From: Quercus robur | Lineage: Eukaryota > Streptophyta > Magnoliopsida > Fagales > Fagaceae | DNA length: 64,000 nt | Direction of reading: 5' to 3' | Assembly: GCF_932294415.1 (NCBI RefSeq) | Contig: NC_065542.1 | Span: 54,184,406-54,248,405, forward strand | Shown: piece by piece, positions 42,273 to 54,335 of the stretch | Position numbering within the stretch: position 1 is the stretch's first letter | Layout of the letters: every line of letters starts with the position of its first letter | Made by a program: the position numbers and the translations under genes | The notes under the pieces: model-generated | Told to the model about the DNA's origin: nothing | Database searches by the model: none | What the model saw: the letters and a program-made list of their open reading frames with translations, nothing else

Positions 42273-45200
42273 ATGTCAATAGATAAGGCTTGGATGTTTA
42301 TGAAAGATAGGGGGTCACAAGAATGGCAAAATGGTATGAAAGCGTTTCTAGATATGGCTTTTGCCGAAGTAGCAGAGGCAAATACAATTCGATGCCCATG
42401 TCGTAAATGTGTTAATGTGGTTCCTAAGACACGTAATGAGGTAGCACTGGATTTGTGTAAATTTGGAATGGATCAAAACTACAAGATATGGATCCATCAC
42501 GGTGAAGAGTGGTATGATGAACCATCTAATGAAAATAGTGGGGGCATAGATAATGAAAGCAATCAGGAAAGAAGTGATGATGCTAGGGCATATGAGATGA
42601 TCAATAATATGATGAGAGCTGAGAACTTGGCTAGTACTACAATTGGTGGAGATGATGATTTGCATATGCGGGATAGTGAGGAACCAAATGATAATGCTAA
42701 GAAATTCTTACTATTGTTACAGGATGCGGGACAAAAGTTGTACCCTGGTTGTAAAAATTTAACAAAGTTATCATTTGTTATGAGGTTGTTTCAAATGAAG
42801 TGTCTATATGGGTGGAGTAACAAATCAGTTGAGGGATTACTTGAATTTTTAAGGTTTTCATATCCTGATGGCAATTTGGTTCCTGAGTCATTTTACAATG
42901 CAAAAAAAATGATTCGGGATTTAGGACTTGACTACGAAAAGATTGATGCTTGCATTGATGATTGTGTGTTGTATCGAAATGAGTATGCTGATTTGGAAAA
43001 ATGTCCAAGATGCAAGAAGTCTAGATGGAAATCGAATGAGAGTAATGGTAATATCATTGGGAAGAAAAAGAACCACAAAAAGGTTCCTCAAAAGATTCTA
43101 CGTTATTTTCCATTAACCCCTAGGCTACAAAGATTGTTTTTGACAAAAAATATAGCTTCCGAAATGAGATGGCATAAAGAGGGTAGAGTAGATGACGGTG
43201 TGTTAAGGCATCCAGCCGACTCCATGGCATGGAAACAACTAGATGAGGTTCACTCTTGGTTCGCATTAGACTCTCGTAATGTTCGACTTGGCCTTGCAAG
43301 TGATGGGTTCAACCCCTATGGGGTTATGAGTTCAAGCCATAGTACATGGCCTGTTATGTTAATTCCATATAACTTGCCACCATGGATGTGCTTGAAGCAA
43401 CCTTTTTGGATAATGTCCATGATTATACCTGGTCCTACATCACCTGGAAATAACATTGACATTTATCTACAACCATTAATTGATGAATTAAATCAATTGT
43501 GGGAAAATGGTGTCGAGACATATGATGTCTCATTGGGGCAGAATTTTCGTTTGCATGCAGCAATTTTATGGACAATCAATGACTTCCCTGCATATGCAGT
43601 AATGTCTGGATGGAGCACCAAAGGAGGGCTAGCATGTCCATGTTGTCATAAGGATACGGTGTCATTAAGACTTAAGCATGGACGAAAGCATTGTTATATG
43701 GGTCATCGCAGATTTTTAGAAGCTAATCATAAATGGCGTAGGAATAAAGAAGCATTTGATAACACAAGGGAAACAAGAGAAGCACCAAAGCCATTATCAG
43801 GGGATGATGTGATTGAACAGTATAAAACTTTTGAGCAAGTGATCTTTGGCAAAACCACGGGTAAGAGGAAACGAGATCAAAAGATAAAGTGTTATAATTG
43901 GCGAAAGAAGAGTATATTTTTTGATTTACCATACTGGAAGACATTGTTACTTCGTCATAATTTGGATGTGATGCATATAGAAAAGAATATTTGTGATAGT
44001 ATATTGGGAACGCTGCTTGAAATAAAAGGGAAGACAAAGGATGGCCCAAATGCACGTCATGATCTTAAAGTAATGGGAATTAGAAAAGATCTACATCCAA
44101 AACGTAAAGGTGATAAGTATATTCTTCCTTTTGCATGTTACACACTAACAAAAGATGAAAAACAAATTTTGTGCCAATTTTAAAAGATGTGAAGTTGCCT
44201 GATGCTTACGCGTCAAATATAGGGCGATGTGTAAAGATGAAAGACAACAACATAGTTGGGTTGAAAACACATGATTGTCATGTTATATTTCAACATTTAC
44301 TTCCACTTGTGATACGTGGTTTATTACCGAAGAAAGTTTGTGAACCTTTAATTGCTTTAAGTCATTTCTTTGTGGAAATATGTTCAAAAGAATTAACTGT
44401 TGAAGCATTGGACCAAATAGATCATCAAATTGCAGAAACCCTCTGTAGATTGGAACAAGTATTTCCACCTTCATTCTTTGATGTTATGATGCACTTACCG
44501 ATTCACCTTGCATATGAAGCTAAGGTGGCAGGACCTGTGCAATATAGGTGGATGTATCCAATTGAGAGATATTTACGCACGTTAAAAGGGTATGTGCGTA
44601 ACAAAGCTCATCCAGAAGGATCAATTGCTGAAGGGTATATTTCAGAGGAATGTATGACATTTTGCTCTTAGTATTTTGATGATATGGATACAAAACTTAA
44701 TCAACTAGAAAGGAATGTTGACACTTGTCCAAGTGAAGCAGCATCTGGTTTGAGTGTATTTACATTGGTTAACCATGATAGGCAAAACTGCATGTTTGAA
44801 GCTCTTTGTAATTCAGAGCTCCAAATGGCACATCATTACATTTTAACCAATTGTGAAGAAGTTTCTCCATGGGTTGAGTAAGTAATTTTATATTCATATG
44901 AAGAAATTTTTTTAAAATTTGTATTTGTTGATAATTTTTTTTATTAATATTGCCTTTATATGTACGTAGCGAACATATTAGGGAGCTTACATCAATAAAC
45001 CCTCGAAATGTAGAACAAAGACACAAAGAACAATTTTCAAAGTGGTTTAAGTCTCAAGTAAGTGGATTAATTTTATACTAACATTCATGTGTCCATTTCA
45101 AAAATTTGCAATCAACTGATTGTGATTGTAATTGTGTAAATGTAGATTGAACAACTTTATGACAATCAGGATGAACGGATAAATGAACAAATTTTATCAT

Positions 45201-45884
45201 TAGCTCGAGGGCCAGATTCTTGTGCACGAGTTTATTCTCAATACACTATTAATGGTTTCTTATTTCGTACAAAGGAAAGTGAGCAGATGTTAAAAACCCA
45301 AAATAGTGGTGTGGTTGTGAAAGGTGATGAAAGTACGGGGTATATAGATTGGTTTGGTGTCATTAAAAAGATTATTACTTTAGATTATTTGGGAAGTAAT
45401 GAAGTTATTCTGTTTAAATGTGATTGGTTTGAGGTGCCACCTCAAGGTAGACACCAAAGTAGAGGGTATAAGAAGGACGTGTATGGATTTATCAATGTTG
45501 ACACAACATGTCTTCACTACAAGGATGACCCTTTTATCTTAGGAATTCAAGCAGAACAAGTTTGTTATGCTAAGGATGTTGAAAATCCAAATTGGTGTTC
45601 TGTGATAAAGTTGAGACCAAGAAACCTCTTTGCTATGCCAAATAGGGAGCAAGAAGTAGATGATGAGAATGATAATTCTAATTTTGAGCCTTATGAATTG
45701 AACGAAGTTCTAAGAAGTCAACATGATATGGGTGGTAGTGAAGAAGGTTCTGAAGACATGACTAGCTGGTGTAGAAGTGATATGGAGGGATTGGGTATTG
45801 AAGTAAGTGTTGATGAAAATATTCACTTGGAAGATGACCTTTTGTCTGACAATAATGAGACTGATATCGAAGAAGACGATAATG
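42273..45884 (+). pseudogene. CACTA transposase, TNP2 type (frameshift and stop)
   Basis: Exons: 42273-44877, 44970-45057 and 45146 to about 45884, each with GT/AG borders. Domains in order: transposase-associated N-terminal domain (MSIDKAWMFMKDRGSQEW, with a CPCRKC pair), the Tnp2 catalytic domain (VRLGLASDGFNPYG, HAAILWTINDFPAYAVMSGW, NLDVMHIEKNICDSILGTLL, with acidic residues placed as in a DDE enzyme), a DUF4218 region (VCEPLIALSHFFVEICSKEL, YPIERYLRTLKGYVRNKA), and DUF4216 in exon 3 (IDWFGVIKKIITLDY, CDWFEVPPQG). Two lesions are visible: a missing base near 44170, where the frame stops after KQILCQF and resumes as ILKDVKLPDAYASN, and an in-frame TAG at 44669-44671 after CMTFCS. The 3' end of the last exon is uncertain; an unspliced frame would run to 46012. 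Confidence 0.88.
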
Positions 45885-46183
45885 GTAATAATAAATCAGT
45901 TGTCTTAACTTGTTTTTTTTTATTTTATTTTATATTTTTTTCCAACGTATGCAATATGATGCCTTTATGTTATGTTTTTTTTTATTATTATTATTTAATA
46001 TTCTGTATATAATTTGGATATTTGATTCCATTTGAAATATATATTATGTAATTAGTTGTCAAATAATGAATGTAATTTCTTTATGTTACATTTTCCTACT
46101 GTTATCTTAAGGTCAATGTATATATGTTGGATGTGCTCTCATTCCCATTATTGTGTTATTTAGTTTAGGTATCTATATTTTGG

Positions 46184-49100
46184 ATGGCTCCACCATCAGC
46201 ATCACAGCGACGTCATCCACAGATGGTATCTTTACAACCATCTACACCATTACCACAGCTGTTGCAACCATCTAGTGAAGTTTCAATGCAAATGCCGAAT
46301 GAGGCATCCTTATCTCATCTATTAGATGACCCATCCACATTACCACCTTCACAAAAATTTTACTCACATGCTCGTCGTCCACGTCCCGTGACATCAGGTT
46401 ATATCATTATTTATATGATGAACTATCTCTCACATTTTTATTTCATATCACACGTGTGCTTTTTCCTCTACATTGTTCATAGAAAAAAAAACAAGCATTG
46501 TAATTTTCATTTTATGTTCTATATCATTGTAGTATCAAAGATGTTTAATGACATTATCACTCATTGTTTAGTCATTGCCACTGATTTTAGTTTTTTCTAC
46601 ACTTTTTGGTATAATTATAGTTCAATTTATTAGGAACCTAACAATGAAGAATAAAGACTTGAAGTTTTGAATGTTATTGTTCTTGTGCTAACTTCATTAT
46701 GCAGAAACTTTCATAAAAGATTCATTATATAGAACTAGATTAGTTTAGCAAATTAATTATGAAATTACCAACAAATACTTCATTATACAGAAATTAATTA
46801 CATTCACATCCAAGTAATAACTTGTATCTTGTTGGCCTCCTTGAATATTGTTTTGCTAACAATATTGAGCATTTGAAATCTTGTTATTATATTGATTTAT
46901 ATTTTATAACATTCATGTCTATAATGATTTTCTTGTTTTAATTTAGAATTTTTTTGTTTTTTGTTTTTGAAAAATCTGTTTTAATTTAGAAATTTTTGAA
47001 TGATATATAGATTCTACACCTATGCCCAAAAAGGGTCGTGGAACTCTTAAAGGATTAAAGGTGGCTAAGAAAGCTAGTGAGACTAGTGATGGGAAATTGC
47101 CAATTACTTTTTCAAGGAAGTTTGGTGGACCTATCGACATCAATTATCGCACTTTTGTTGATTCAGTGGTTGTTCAAGTAAGACAACATTTGCCTCTTAA
47201 TGTGAAGAACTGGAAGGAAATACCAGATGAGAATAAAAACATCTTGAAGGCTAAAGTTTTGGTATTTATAAAAATTATCCATTAGTTAGACTTACATATT
47301 TTTTAATAGTATTTTTTTTCTCTTTGAATAATTATATATTTATTGATTTTCAAATGTAAATGTATGTCATATTGTAATGATATTAGAATAAGTGGAGACT
47401 AGATGATAATGACGATACTCAAGCTAAAATTTTCAAGATTGCCAAAGAGAGGTATAGGGGATGGAGAGCTGATTTATCAGCAACATATAAGACATACAAA
47501 CATGATAGGGAGGCTGTCATCCGAAATAAGCCTCAGGAGCTCAACATGGACGCTTGGTATGATGTGATCTCATATTTCGAGTCAGATGATTTTAAGGTAG
47601 ACAATCCAAACTTTCATCTATTTATATGGTTTGTTTTTATTAGCATATGATATCATATATTGTATTATTATACAATAACTTAATAAGGTGTGTGACAAAG
47701 ATGTTTATTTTAGACAATAAGTGATAGAAATGCTGAAAATCGAAGCAAGCGAGGGAGCATCCACTGTACTGGTAGCAAGTCATTTGCACAAATCAGCTTT
47801 GAAAATGTAAGATCAAATAACAACAATACTCAAAACATATAATGCTAATGCTTGTAAATGTGGGCTAATGCTTGTATTTTTTTTTTCTTAGCGTGATCCA
47901 GAAACACAAAAGGAGCCTGACGATCTTCAAATGTGGGCATTGGCCTACTGTCCAAAGGGCCAATGGGCTCATGATACTCCAAAACATGTATATGTAAGTA
48001 TATTATTTTTGTGTATTTAGTTCAAAGATTAACTATATTTCTGTTCACTTGACTAAAAACATAAATTTGTGTTTGTAAATAGGAGGAAGCAAAAGAAAAA
48101 ATTGCTGAAATGGAAGTGAATGAAGATCGAACATTATCTAGTAGTGAGCGGGATACAATATTCCAATCAGTTGTCTCCATGTCAGGCTCCAAGTCAAGCT
48201 CCAAGTCAAGATATGTCCTTGGTCGAGGATACATGGCAAAGCTTCCAACTTCTACAGAGCGTGTCCGCAATGAACTTAATAGTGAAGTTCAATCTATGAA
48301 GAGTCAATTAGATGCAGAACGCGCTGAGAGGGTAGCTGAACGTGCAGAAATGGAAGCAAAATTTGAAGCAGAACGCACTAAGAGGGCGGCTGAACATGCA
48401 GAAATGGAAGTACAATTTCAAAGACTCCGACAGACTATGCGTGAGGAATTTCTGGCAATACTAGCTAACCAATCTCAGGTACACCTATCTTATATAAATT
48501 TTTGGTGGGTTGTGGAAGTAGGTCGTTTTGTTGATGGTGGTTGTTGACAATATATATATATATATATATATATATGGTTATGTAGTTTCATATAGTTTCT
48601 TTTCATTGAGTAAAAATTCTGTTTTGGTGAGTTGATTGTCTAACTTTTTGGCAACTTATTTTTGTGCAAGCATGTGGTATCAATCTGTTCAGGTTTGAAT
48701 GTTTTGATTGAGTTAAAAATACTGTTTTGCTGAATTGGTTTTCTGACTATTTGGCAACTTTTTTCTGTGCAAGCATGTGGGATTAATCTATTCGAGTTGG
48801 AAGGACTAAATTGTTTTACTTGTTCAAATTGGATTAAAGGCTTCTTGTTGTTGTTGTTGTATATGATCACTCTTGTGTTTACATTTGTCTCATTGTTGGT
48901 AGATGCAATACTTGCTTTCAATATCTATTTTATGTGAAGAATCAGTAGCACTGGACATCATGTTTTTCAATCGGTGAACTTCGTTTTCCTAGTGGCAAAC
49001 AAAAAACAATCATTAGTACTAGAAAACATTCCATAACTTAGTTCAAGGGATAATACTTATTCCATATAAACTGTTTTAAATATAACCCAAAAAACAATTG

Positions 49101-49415
49101 AAACCCGATTTCAATTATTGTTACATAGTTCAAGAGGGTTTATATGCACTAACTTCCATAATGACATTTACTCCATGCTCTAGGCCCCAACCCTATATGC
49201 GTATCTTCATCAAGATTTCACTCTTGTGTTTACATTTGTCTCATTGTGGGTATCTTTAGGTATTTTCTGGAGCTCATGTCATGGTTTTAAATGGAATTTT
49301 TGTGATAATTTCTATGCTTAGAACTTACCAGTAATAGAGTGTTATAAATTTGGTCCTCAATTTATACTTATTTATTTGTTTTTTTTTTTCAATTGTATAG
49401 GGTGGAGGCCAATGA
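46184..49415 (+). CDS. CACTA second protein, Transposase_24 (TNPA-like), intact
   Basis: Seven exons with consensus borders keep one frame: 46184-46397, 47011-47261, 47387-47596, 47714-47806, 47892-47993, 48083-48478 and 49401-49415, giving about 426 residues. The start MAPPSASQRRHPQM is followed by a Pro/Gln/Ser-rich part. The conserved plant transposase_24 region comes next: GRGTLKGLKVAKK, ITFSRKFGGPIDINYRTFVD, NKWRLDDNDDTQAKIFKIAK, ERYRGWRADLSATYKTYK, RSKRGSIHCTGSKSFAQIS and WALAYCPKGQWAHDTP. Then comes a charged Glu/Arg/Ala coiled coil (AERAERVAERAEMEAKFEAE), and the protein ends GGGQ. The En/Spm TNPA analogue binds subterminal repeats; this role is inferred. No lesion was found. Confidence 0.85.
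48479..49400 (+). other. Long last intron of the TNPA-like gene
   Basis: A TA run lies at about 48550-48575, and an imperfect duplication of about 120 bp (48615-48690 and 48724-48790, both with GTGCAAGCATGTGG) is present. No coding content. Confidence 0.55.
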
Positions 49416-49679
49416 AGTGGTTGTGAAGCATGCATGGATATCACTTTCTGAAGGGAACTTTTCTTACATGTTGCATATATATTTGTGTATATTTACTTTT
49501 GAAATTATGTGTTTGATCGTAATTAACTAAACGAGTTATGTGTATATTTGTGTTCTTGGACATATCAATTTGATGGAGTACTTTGACTTTTGCATTTATT
49601 TAATTTGTATCTTTAAATTTTAGTTCTTAAATTTTTGTTTTATACTATCTTATAATGCGTATATTGCAAGATAGGGTAA

Positions 49680-50000
49680 TAGACAAATTATTTTAAAAAA
49701 AAAAAAATCAACCTATTGCAACAAGGTTGTTTGTTGTAATAAGTTATGACATTTTTCACAAAACCTTTGAAGCAATAAGCTATTGCCACAAAGTTATTTG
49801 TTGTAATAAAGAAGTTATTGCATCAACTTGTTTGTTGCAATATTTAGGATTTATTGCATCGATATTTTTTTGTTGTATAAACCTATTGCCTCGGAGTTTA
49901 TTACAACGGCTTGCAACAACTTTTTAGTCGTTGCAATAATAACTTATTGCAACGACTTTGTAGTTATTGCAACGATTTTTTCCGTTGTAATAGACCTTTT
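49680..50000. repeat. Right subterminal repeat region of the CACTA element
   Basis: Dense copies of TTGTTGTAATA and TTATTGCA/TTGCAACGA-type words up to the right inverted repeat, mirroring 35575-36060. Confidence 0.75.
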
Positions 50001-50011
50001 TTCTTGTAGTG

Positions 50012-50235
50012 GCGTGACCTAATAGGGGCACCCCCCGCTAGGGAATGTTGGATTGAGCCATAACTACTGTGACCGGGACGCCACAGACCTCACCCTAGCA
50101 CCCCAAGAGAGCTAGAGTGTGGGGCGCATTGCATGCCATAAATCCCCCCCCCCCAACATGGTACCCGCCACGACTCAAACATGGGACCATGAGCATGCAC
50201 GCGGGATCCCACACCGCTGGGCCACCCCTCTTGGG
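50012..50235 (-). mobile_element. SINE, 5' (promoter) part, split by the CACTA element
   Basis: On the minus strand it begins near CCAAGAGGGGTGGCCCAGCG, with an A box TGGCCCAGCGG (plus 50214-50224) and a B box GTTTGAGTCGTGG (plus 50168-50180), the polymerase III promoter of a tRNA-derived SINE. It continues across the CACTA element into the tail at 35490-35560, about 290 bp in all. The flanking 19-base duplicate GTAAATAAAGAATGAACCT begins at 50236. Confidence 0.85.
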
Positions 50236-50552
50236 GTAAATAAAGAATGAACCTGTGTGTTTGGTCAGTCATCTCGGTCATAAGGGTGTGTTTATAATAG
50301 TGAATTAATAAAGAATGAACCTTTGTGTTTGTTCAGTCATCTCAGTCTATACATGTGGCTAGTACTGATATGTAATGATACATATGTACTGAAATAAATC
50401 TGCTTTACTTATCCAAAACCAGAAATAAATTATTTAGCTTTTGTTACCTCTTCCATACATGATAACGCAATGGACCATTTATGTCATAATGTAGCTCAAA
50501 GCATATATAGCCAACTATCGATATTTGGAATTAGGATCGGCTATATTTCTTA
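50236..50552 (+). other. Displaced 3' flank of secreted-peptide copy B
   Basis: This continues the sequence that ended at 35489, and matches the 3' flank of copy A at 31000-31215. A local near-duplicate of about 60 bp (TAAAGAATGAACCT and TCAGTCATCTC, twice, at 50241-50280 and 50309-50350) is present. Confidence 0.6.
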
Positions 50553-50561
50553 CTATTACAT

Positions 50562-51014
50562 GGACAAAATGGGCTTTTGTCCTTTTCCACAAAACTAATT
50601 AGCCTTTTGCCCTTCTTCCCAAACTAAATAGGGAAATACCCTTCTTTTGAAACTCGACTTTCTCAAAATCGAGTTAAAAAAAAAAAAAAAAAATTCTAAA
50701 GCCCTATAGTGACGTTTTTAAGGACCTATAGTGACGTTTTAAGAACCTATAGTAACGTTTTATAACTTGATATTCACAAAATCGAGTTATAGGCAATAAA
50801 ATTGCCTATAACTCGATTTTATGGATATCAAGTTATGAAACGCCACTATAGGTCCTTAAAAACGTCACTATAGGTCCTTCAAAACGTCACTATAGGGTTT
50901 AACTCGATTTTGAAAAAGTCGAGTTTCAAAAGAGGGGCATTTCCCTATTTAGTTTGAGAAGAAGGGCAAAAGGCTAATTAGTTTTGTGGAAAAGGGCAGA
51001 AGCCCATTTTGTCC
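50562..51014. mobile_element. Large foldback Mutator-like element, 453 bp
   Basis: The two halves are long inverted arms of about 200 bases: left GGACAAAATGGGCTTTTGTC, right GAAGCCCATTTTGTCC. A nine-base duplicate CTATTACAT lies at 50553-50561 and 51015-51023. Each arm holds tandem units around CTATAGTGACGTTTT and a repeated AACTCGATTTT word. No coding capacity. Confidence 0.88.
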
Positions 51015-51023
51015 CTATTACAT

Positions 51024-52600
51024 CCATAATGGAGTTCTAAAACATTGACTATCTCCCTTTTACTTAGTATCTATACAAATTATTAGTAGCGTGACAAAAT
51101 TTAATATATTCATTTTAAAATAAATAATCAGAAATTTATAAATTTTAGAGTAAAGTTATCCCAACAACTCTAAAATATCCTAATTTATGCTTTTATACCA
51201 TCAAAATCAATGGAGAAATTCGCTCCCACTTTGACCGGTATATATGCAGACTGGACTTCTTGTACAATTATGTGAGAAGATTATTTATAAAACATGCACT
51301 TATGTGGGAATATAAAAGGATTAGGTTAATGTTAATTTGCACACAACTTGTTGCACACATTTGTACACATAATTTTAGAAATTAGGTGTTCAAAACTTGA
51401 TTTTAGTCATAATTTTGAAATCGTAAATTGTATCTTGAACACATGATTTCACAAGTTAAATGAAATTATGTTTAGATTCTTTAGAACACAATTTCAGCTA
51501 AAGTGGTATACACATTATGTACACAATGTGTGTAATAATTAACGCTTAAAGAATTAATAAATAATACAATCAACTTCTTTTCATTTTATTTTTTTCTATT
51601 TTCAATCGAATTATTTGTAGCTTAATACTCAATCAATTCCTTTAAAAAAATAGATTATTTATCAATCAAGAGTAGCAAAGGCAAGAACTACTTTAGTCTG
51701 AGCCATTGATATATACATAATTATATTTAATCACTCCCAAGATTTGGAAGTTTGTTCTAAGAAACCAAAAAGTAAAATGGTTTATTTTGCCTAATACCTA
51801 TGACCCTCCCAGAACTAAAATGTAAAAACAAAAAATAACTTTTTACCTTTAACAAATCTCTAAAATATTGCTCATAAAAAATAAAAATTTCCAAAAATTT
51901 AATATCAAAATGATCAGAAGTGTTGTAGCTGCTGCTTGCCACTAGTCCTGAGCTCATCCACAACCTCTAATTAATATTTGCTCTATTCTTAATTCTTCAC
52001 TTTCACCAAGCAAAAGATTAAAATTGAGGAAGTGGCGAAAATTTACCGACCCGTCTTCTTCCATATATATCTGTACGTGTATAGAGATTACAAATCTGAT
52101 GATTTCTACAATCAGTTACAGATGCTATCTAAAACAAAAAGTGCTAAATGAGATAATGGACATCTAAGTTTAGCTTTATGATTGAATAAGATTAAGAAAA
52201 GATGAGATTTGCATAATAGACCTCTATATATCATCAGCTTGTGATAATCTGATGAAGTTAATCTGTGACTGTTTACCATAACACTATATTGTAGTTTGTT
52301 TTTTCTTTATTTTTTTTAGTTTCTATTTCTTCATTTCTAGAGAATGTTTTGGGTGTACATGCATGTATCAAAAAGCATTCATGAGGGCGGATAAAGTTAG
52401 AATAAGATTGAGTTTGAACAACAACGAAGCCAGCTTGCTTCACAAGTTCACATATCCCACACGCATCCTTCAATTAATTATTGGCAAAACAAGGAAACCA
52501 ATATGTTCCAGAGTTCAGAAGTTCTGCACAGACGAAACCATGGCTTAATAATCTGCTGTGAGGCCATGGCTAACCTTCTGTCTCCACCTACTGATCCCCT
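51024..52600. other. Intergenic, no gene seen
   Basis: AT-rich. Positions about 51335-51545 carry imperfect TTAATTTGCACACA / TGTGTGTAATAATTAA ends, a possible MITE. No coding content was recognised. Confidence 0.45.
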
Positions 52601-52744
52601 AAACTTTTAAAGAGTCCGATCCTTCACAGAATTCCCACTTAAAACGAAATGCTTAAAAAAAATTCACAGGTTGAGCCATTTAATACATGGGGTCATAAGG
52701 CCGAATAAGTTACCAAGTATTACCATTTGTGGCCATCAGAATAA

Positions 52745-54182
52745 GAGCATCCACAGCAGTGGAGCTAAAAATTTAGCTTTTTAGCTCCACCAAAAGTTAC
52801 TTTATCTATTTTACCTACACACATGCTGCAGCAGTGGATTTATTTTAGCTTTCAACACAATAAAATAATATAAACATCACAATAAAATAATATATCCACT
52901 ACAATAAAATAATATATTTACTACAATAAACAACAATTACAACCACTCGCAACCACCACCGCTACCGCTACCGCCGCTACCATCGCTACCGCCACCCGCA
53001 ACCGCCACCGCTACCGCAACCGCCACCCACAACTGCCACCGCTACCGCAACCGCCACCACTACCGCCACCAACTCTTCCACCACCACCGCAATCGCTACT
53101 CAAAAAATTTACCAACGGTGAACAGTGAGTCTAAGAATACATTAAAAAAAAAATTAATATTTTTTTTCTCTCTCTCTCAATAAATATTAAAAAAAAAACC
53201 CCTATTTCCTCAGTTCTATCATCTCTCTCTCTCTCTTCAGTCACCGGTCTCAACTCTCTCTTTTTCTCCCTCTCTCAGATCAGCTCTATCTTTCTCCCTC
53301 TCTCATATTAGCTCTCTCAAACCTTGCTCTGTGTAGATCAACGATGGCTGAGCATGGACCCACCTTGCTCTGTGTAGATCAACAATGGCTGAGCATGGTG
53401 GGTCCATGGAGGTGTCCTTACTCCGTGTAGATCGGCGGTGGTTGAGCATGGTGGGTCCATAGAGGTGCTGTGGTTTAGGTTCGTTCGTTTGGGTCCGTGG
53501 ATTTGGTCTGTGGAATGGGTCTAGGTCCGTGTAGATCGGTGGTGGGTTTGCTCATCGGTGGGGTTTTTTTTTTTTTTTTTTTTGAGATGGGTTTGGTGAT
53601 TGGTGGTAGTGGGTTGATGGTGTTGGTTTTGATTTTGGTTGTGTTGATGGTGGTGTGGGTTTAATGGGTTTTGGGGTTGCTTTGTTGTTGTTGGTGGTGG
53701 TTCATGGTGGATTTGTTGGGGTGTGTGTGGTGGTGAGGTGGTGGGTGGCTGAGCTCCTCTTTCTCATGTGGTGGTTGCTGGAGAGATAGAGACAAAGAAG
53801 AGAGGAAAGACAGAGATGGGAGAAGATGTGGTGGTGGTGGTGGGGGTTGCCGTGGTCGGAGTTGGGTCTGTGGCGGCGTAGGTCGACGGCGTGGGTTAAG
53901 GGGGCGGCGGCGTGAGAGGTCTGAAATTGAGAGAGGGAGTTGAGAGATTGTGAGAGTTCTGAGAAAAAAAAATAATAATAATAATATTTTAATCGAACTG
54001 GGAGTAAAATAATTTTTTTTTTGTTTAGCTCTCATGAACAGTGCACATCTAAAGATAGATGTGCACTGTAGCAGTGGAGCTAAAAAAAAATAGATTTAGC
54101 TCCACTGCTGGAGCATCATTTTAGTGTTAGTGTAGCTATAATATAGCATTATAGCATTATAGCTACACTGCTGCAAATGCTC
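52745..54182. mobile_element. PIF/Harbinger-like non-autonomous element, 1438 bp
   Basis: The left end GAGCATCCACAGCAGTGGAG and the right end, on the minus strand GAGCATTTGCAGCAGTGTAG, are inverted repeats flanked by the three-base duplicate TAA (52742-52744 and 54183-54185), as in PIF/Harbinger elements. The interior has a CCGCCACCGCTAC-type repeat (52930-53090), CT-rich tracts and three TGTGTAGATCAACGATGGC-type units (53330-53450). A GT-rich block at 53570-53900 yields spurious open frames. No transposase was found. Confidence 0.75.
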
Positions 54183-54335
54183 TAACCTAATATCAAAACG
54201 AATTAAGTAAATAATGGGCCATGCAAAATTAACGCCATGTTTCACCGGCCACCTAATTGTATCAACAACAATCCAAGCGGCCTCATTCATACACCATTTA
54301 ATTGCGTTGCCTTACCATGTCTCAAAAGTTGCCCC

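Larger units (their letters stand above)
35561..50011 (+). mobile_element. Complete CACTA (En/Spm-like) transposon, 14,451 bp
   Basis: The left end CACTACAAGAAAAAAGGCCT and the right end, which read on the minus strand is CACTACAAGAAAAAAGGTCT, are inverted repeats of about 28 bases with one mismatch. The three-base duplicate GCG flanks the element (35558-35560 and 50012-50014), as in all CACTA elements. It carries a TNP2-type transposase gene (42273 to about 45884) and a second, Transposase_24-type gene (46184-49415), both on the plus strand, and subterminal repeats of TTGTTGTAATA type at each end. The long left arm contains later insertions: a solo LTR, a LINE relic and tandem duplications. 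It split a SINE that had itself entered the 3' region of secreted-peptide copy B. Confidence 0.95.

Noticed and set aside
53661..54035. Pro-rich minus-strand open frame
   Set aside because: It is the complement of a GT-rich low-complexity block inside the PIF/Harbinger-like element.
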